A DNA stretch of 6,733 nucleotides from NCBI GenBank assembly GCA_023422735.1, contig JAFAGL010000072.1, forward strand, positions 1 through 6,733. Reading direction: 5' to 3'. The translations under genes and the position numbers were made by a program. The notes below the pieces were generated by a model, which saw nothing but the letters and a program-made list of their open reading frames with translations, was not told the origin of the DNA and ran no database searches. This DNA is from Pseudomonadota bacterium (GTDB lineage: Bacteria > Pseudomonadota > Alphaproteobacteria > Rhizobiales > Rhizobiaceae). Positions 5,572 to 6,733 of the stretch are shown in pieces (positions within the stretch are counted from its first letter, which is position 1; the number at the start of each line of letters is the position of its first letter).

Positions 5572-6159
5572 ATGCTCTTGTCCTTTTTGAAGCGATTGCC
5601 CGCCCAGATTTCCGCATTCCTTCTAGCCTGGATGCTGGCATCGAGTTTGTCGCATTCCGCATATGCGCAATCGAATGATGCCTATACGGCACAAGAAATT
5701 GTCGATTCCGGTCACAAGTTCTTCGGCGGCGCATCTGGTGGTCTGGCGACTGTGATCGAACAGATCTTCTCGTCCTACGGGCTGCCGAATGGCTATGTGC
5801 TGGGTGAGGAAGGCTCAGGTGCGTTGATAGGCGGCGTGACTTACGGCGAAGGCACGTTGTTCACCAAGAATGCCGGGGATCACAAGGTTTTTTGGCAAGG
5901 GCCTTCGCTGGGCTGGGATTTTGGCGGCCAGGGCTCGCGCACCATGGTTCTGGTTTACAATCTGGACGATGTGAACAGCCTTTATCGGCGTTACGGCGGT
6001 GTAGCCGGATCCGCTTATGTTATCGCGGGGCTTGGCTTCAACGTGCTCAAAAATGGTCCGGTCCTGATTGTTCCGGTCCGAACGGGCGTCGGTGCCCGTT
6101 TGGGCGTGAATGTCGGCTATCTGAAGCTGACATCGCAGCCGACATGGAATCCGTTCTGA
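5572..6159 (+). CDS. eipA: Periplasmic envelope-integrity protein EipA (DUF1134 family)
   Basis: A 195-residue exported protein. Residues 1-32 form a signal peptide: basic KR at 7-8, hydrophobic core to about residue 26, and AYA at 30-32 before Gln33 as a signal peptidase I site. The mature part begins with a short helical segment containing TAQEIVDSGHKFFGG. It continues with a beta-rich, glycine-rich domain carrying the DUF1134 blocks NGYVLGEEGSGA, YGEGTLFTKNAG, KVFWQGPSLGWDFGG and SRTMVLVYNL. It ends in aromatic Phe. In Brucella abortus the homologue EipA is a small soluble periplasmic protein needed for envelope stress resistance and virulence, and it lies beside chpT-ctrA as here. Its molecular activity is unknown. 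The ATG at 5572 has AGGAG at a spacing of 8 and gives a complete signal peptide. A frame extension back to 5473 would bury that signal and is rejected. No terminator follows. Confidence 0.92.
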   Translation: MLLSFLKRLPAQISAFLLAWMLASSLSHSAYAQSNDAYTAQEIVDSGHKFFGGASGGLATVIEQIFSSYGLPNGYVLGEEGSGALIGGVTYGEGTLFTKNAGDHKVFWQGPSLGWDFGGQGSRTMVLVYNLDDVNSLYRRYGGVAGSAYVIAGLGFNVLKNGPVLIVPVRTGVGARLGVNVGYLKLTSQPTWNPF

Positions 6160-6252
6160 GCGTTAACCTGATCAACGAATATTCTGCTGCGGCGGTAGAT
6201 TAACTGACATGCGCCGTGGCAAGATGGGCCAGTGTTTACCGGTGGCGTGTCA

Positions 6253-6733
6253 GTGGCTGTTCAATCCTTACTTGCCTTTATCCTGGGTTTCCTGGTTGCG
6301 GGGTTGAGCGCAGTCCTTATCGCGCCGGCCTTTCGCCGGCGTGCTGAGAGACTTACGCGTGAGCGGCTGGAAGCGACCCTTCCCATGAGCCTCAACGAAA
6401 TGCACGCTGAGCGTGACCGGGTGCGCGCCGAATATGCGCTGGCGTTGCGTCGAACCGAAATCGACGCCAAGGGCCAGAAAACCAGAGCCAATGAACGGCT
6501 GGTGGAACTCGCCCGCTCCGACGAAAGCCTTAAGGCGTCTGCACGGGTCGTTGCCGAAAGAGATGCAGCGATTGCTGCGCGCGACGTGACGATTGTGGAT
6601 TTGCAATCACGGCTGGATGCTGATCACGAGTCTCTCGCATCATTGAAAGAGAAGCTGGCCGATCGTGAAAAGGCGCTGGCCGACTGCAACCTCGCTTTGG
6701 AGGAACAGACACGCCTGCGAGAGGAATCCCATC
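6253..6733 (+). CDS. Membrane-anchored coiled-coil protein of unknown function (3' end outside window)
   Basis: The first 160 residues are visible and the gene runs off the right edge. Residues 4-26 form one hydrophobic segment (LLAFILGFLVAGLSAVLIAP) followed by RRR and more basic residues. This fits a single N-terminal membrane anchor with the rest in the cytoplasm. After a short TLPMSLNE motif (43-49), residues about 50-160 are highly charged, Ala/Glu/Arg/Leu-rich helix without proline or glycine clusters, strongly suggesting a long coiled coil. It vaguely recalls RmuC and similar anchor-plus-coil proteins, but no RmuC domain is visible, so I assign no function. I recall similar uncharacterised proteins in Hyphomicrobiales. 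I prefer the GTG at 6253 because GGTGG lies 7 bases upstream. GTG at 6247 or 6232 is possible, and an in-frame stop at 6205-6207 sets the limit. With no terminator after eipA, co-transcription is possible. Confidence 0.75.
   Translation, partial: MAVQSLLAFILGFLVAGLSAVLIAPAFRRRAERLTRERLEATLPMSLNEMHAERDRVRAEYALALRRTEIDAKGQKTRANERLVELARSDESLKASARVVAERDAAIAARDVTIVDLQSRLDADHESLASLKEKLADREKALADCNLALEEQTRLREESH

Noticed and set aside
5313..5678. A 121-codon open frame on + spanning the chpT/eipA gap into eipA
   Set aside because: It overlaps the eipA signal-peptide region in another frame and resembles nothing recognisable.
1..6733. CRISPR arrays, transposases, phage genes, tRNA or rRNA
   Set aside because: I looked on both strands and saw no regular repeats with spacers, no insertion-sequence ends or transposase motifs, and no tRNA-like cloverleaf. 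The helix-turn-helix in SciP is superficially transposase-like but belongs to the DUF1153 family.

Overview
The window looks like a chromosomal segment of an alphaproteobacterium of the order Hyphomicrobiales (Rhizobiales). The evidence is a CtrA protein nearly identical to the Brucella/rhizobial form, a SciP-family protein, a ChpT-type histidine phosphotransferase and a DUF1134/EipA protein, all in the order I recall from Brucella (mnmA - sciP - fliJ-like - ctrA - chpT - eipA). The ChpT C-terminal half differs noticeably from my memory of the Brucella protein, so this is probably a related genus rather than Brucella itself. The genus cannot be fixed from the sequence alone.

Layout: (1) 1-977, a Gfo/Idh/MocA-family oxidoreductase on +, whose ATG may overlap the stop of a gene running in from the left. 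(2) 1026-2213 on -, mnmA, the tRNA 2-thiouridylase, convergent with the oxidoreductase. (3) 2214-2535, a divergent intergenic region with a CtrA-like box in front of sciP. (4) 2536-2811 on +, sciP, followed by a clear terminator. (5) 3041-3421 on -, a short FliJ-like coiled-coil gene with its own terminator. (6) 3422-3863, a 442-base divergent control region with CtrA-type half-sites. (7) 3864-4559 on +, ctrA, with a terminator. (8) 4685-5314 on -, chpT, with a terminator. (9) 5315-5571, a divergent chpT/eipA region with a GANTC site, a CtrA-like site and a leader hairpin. (10) 5572-6159 on +, eipA. (11) from about 6253 to the window end on +, the start of an uncharacterised membrane-anchored coiled-coil protein.

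From family knowledge, the genes form a regulatory unit. ChpT relays phosphate from the CckA kinase to CtrA. CtrA controls cell-cycle, division, envelope and often motility genes. SciP binds CtrA and restrains its activating function. EipA is a periplasmic envelope-integrity protein reported to be under CtrA control in Brucella. The FliJ-like gene is a plausible motility-linked member. The locus therefore holds the master regulator, its phosphodonor, its inhibitor and a probable output gene within about 4 kb. These genes alternate in strand and are insulated by four strong terminators. I see no phage, transposon, CRISPR array, tRNA or rRNA. The less explored items are the control sites between the genes and the coiled-coil protein at the right edge.
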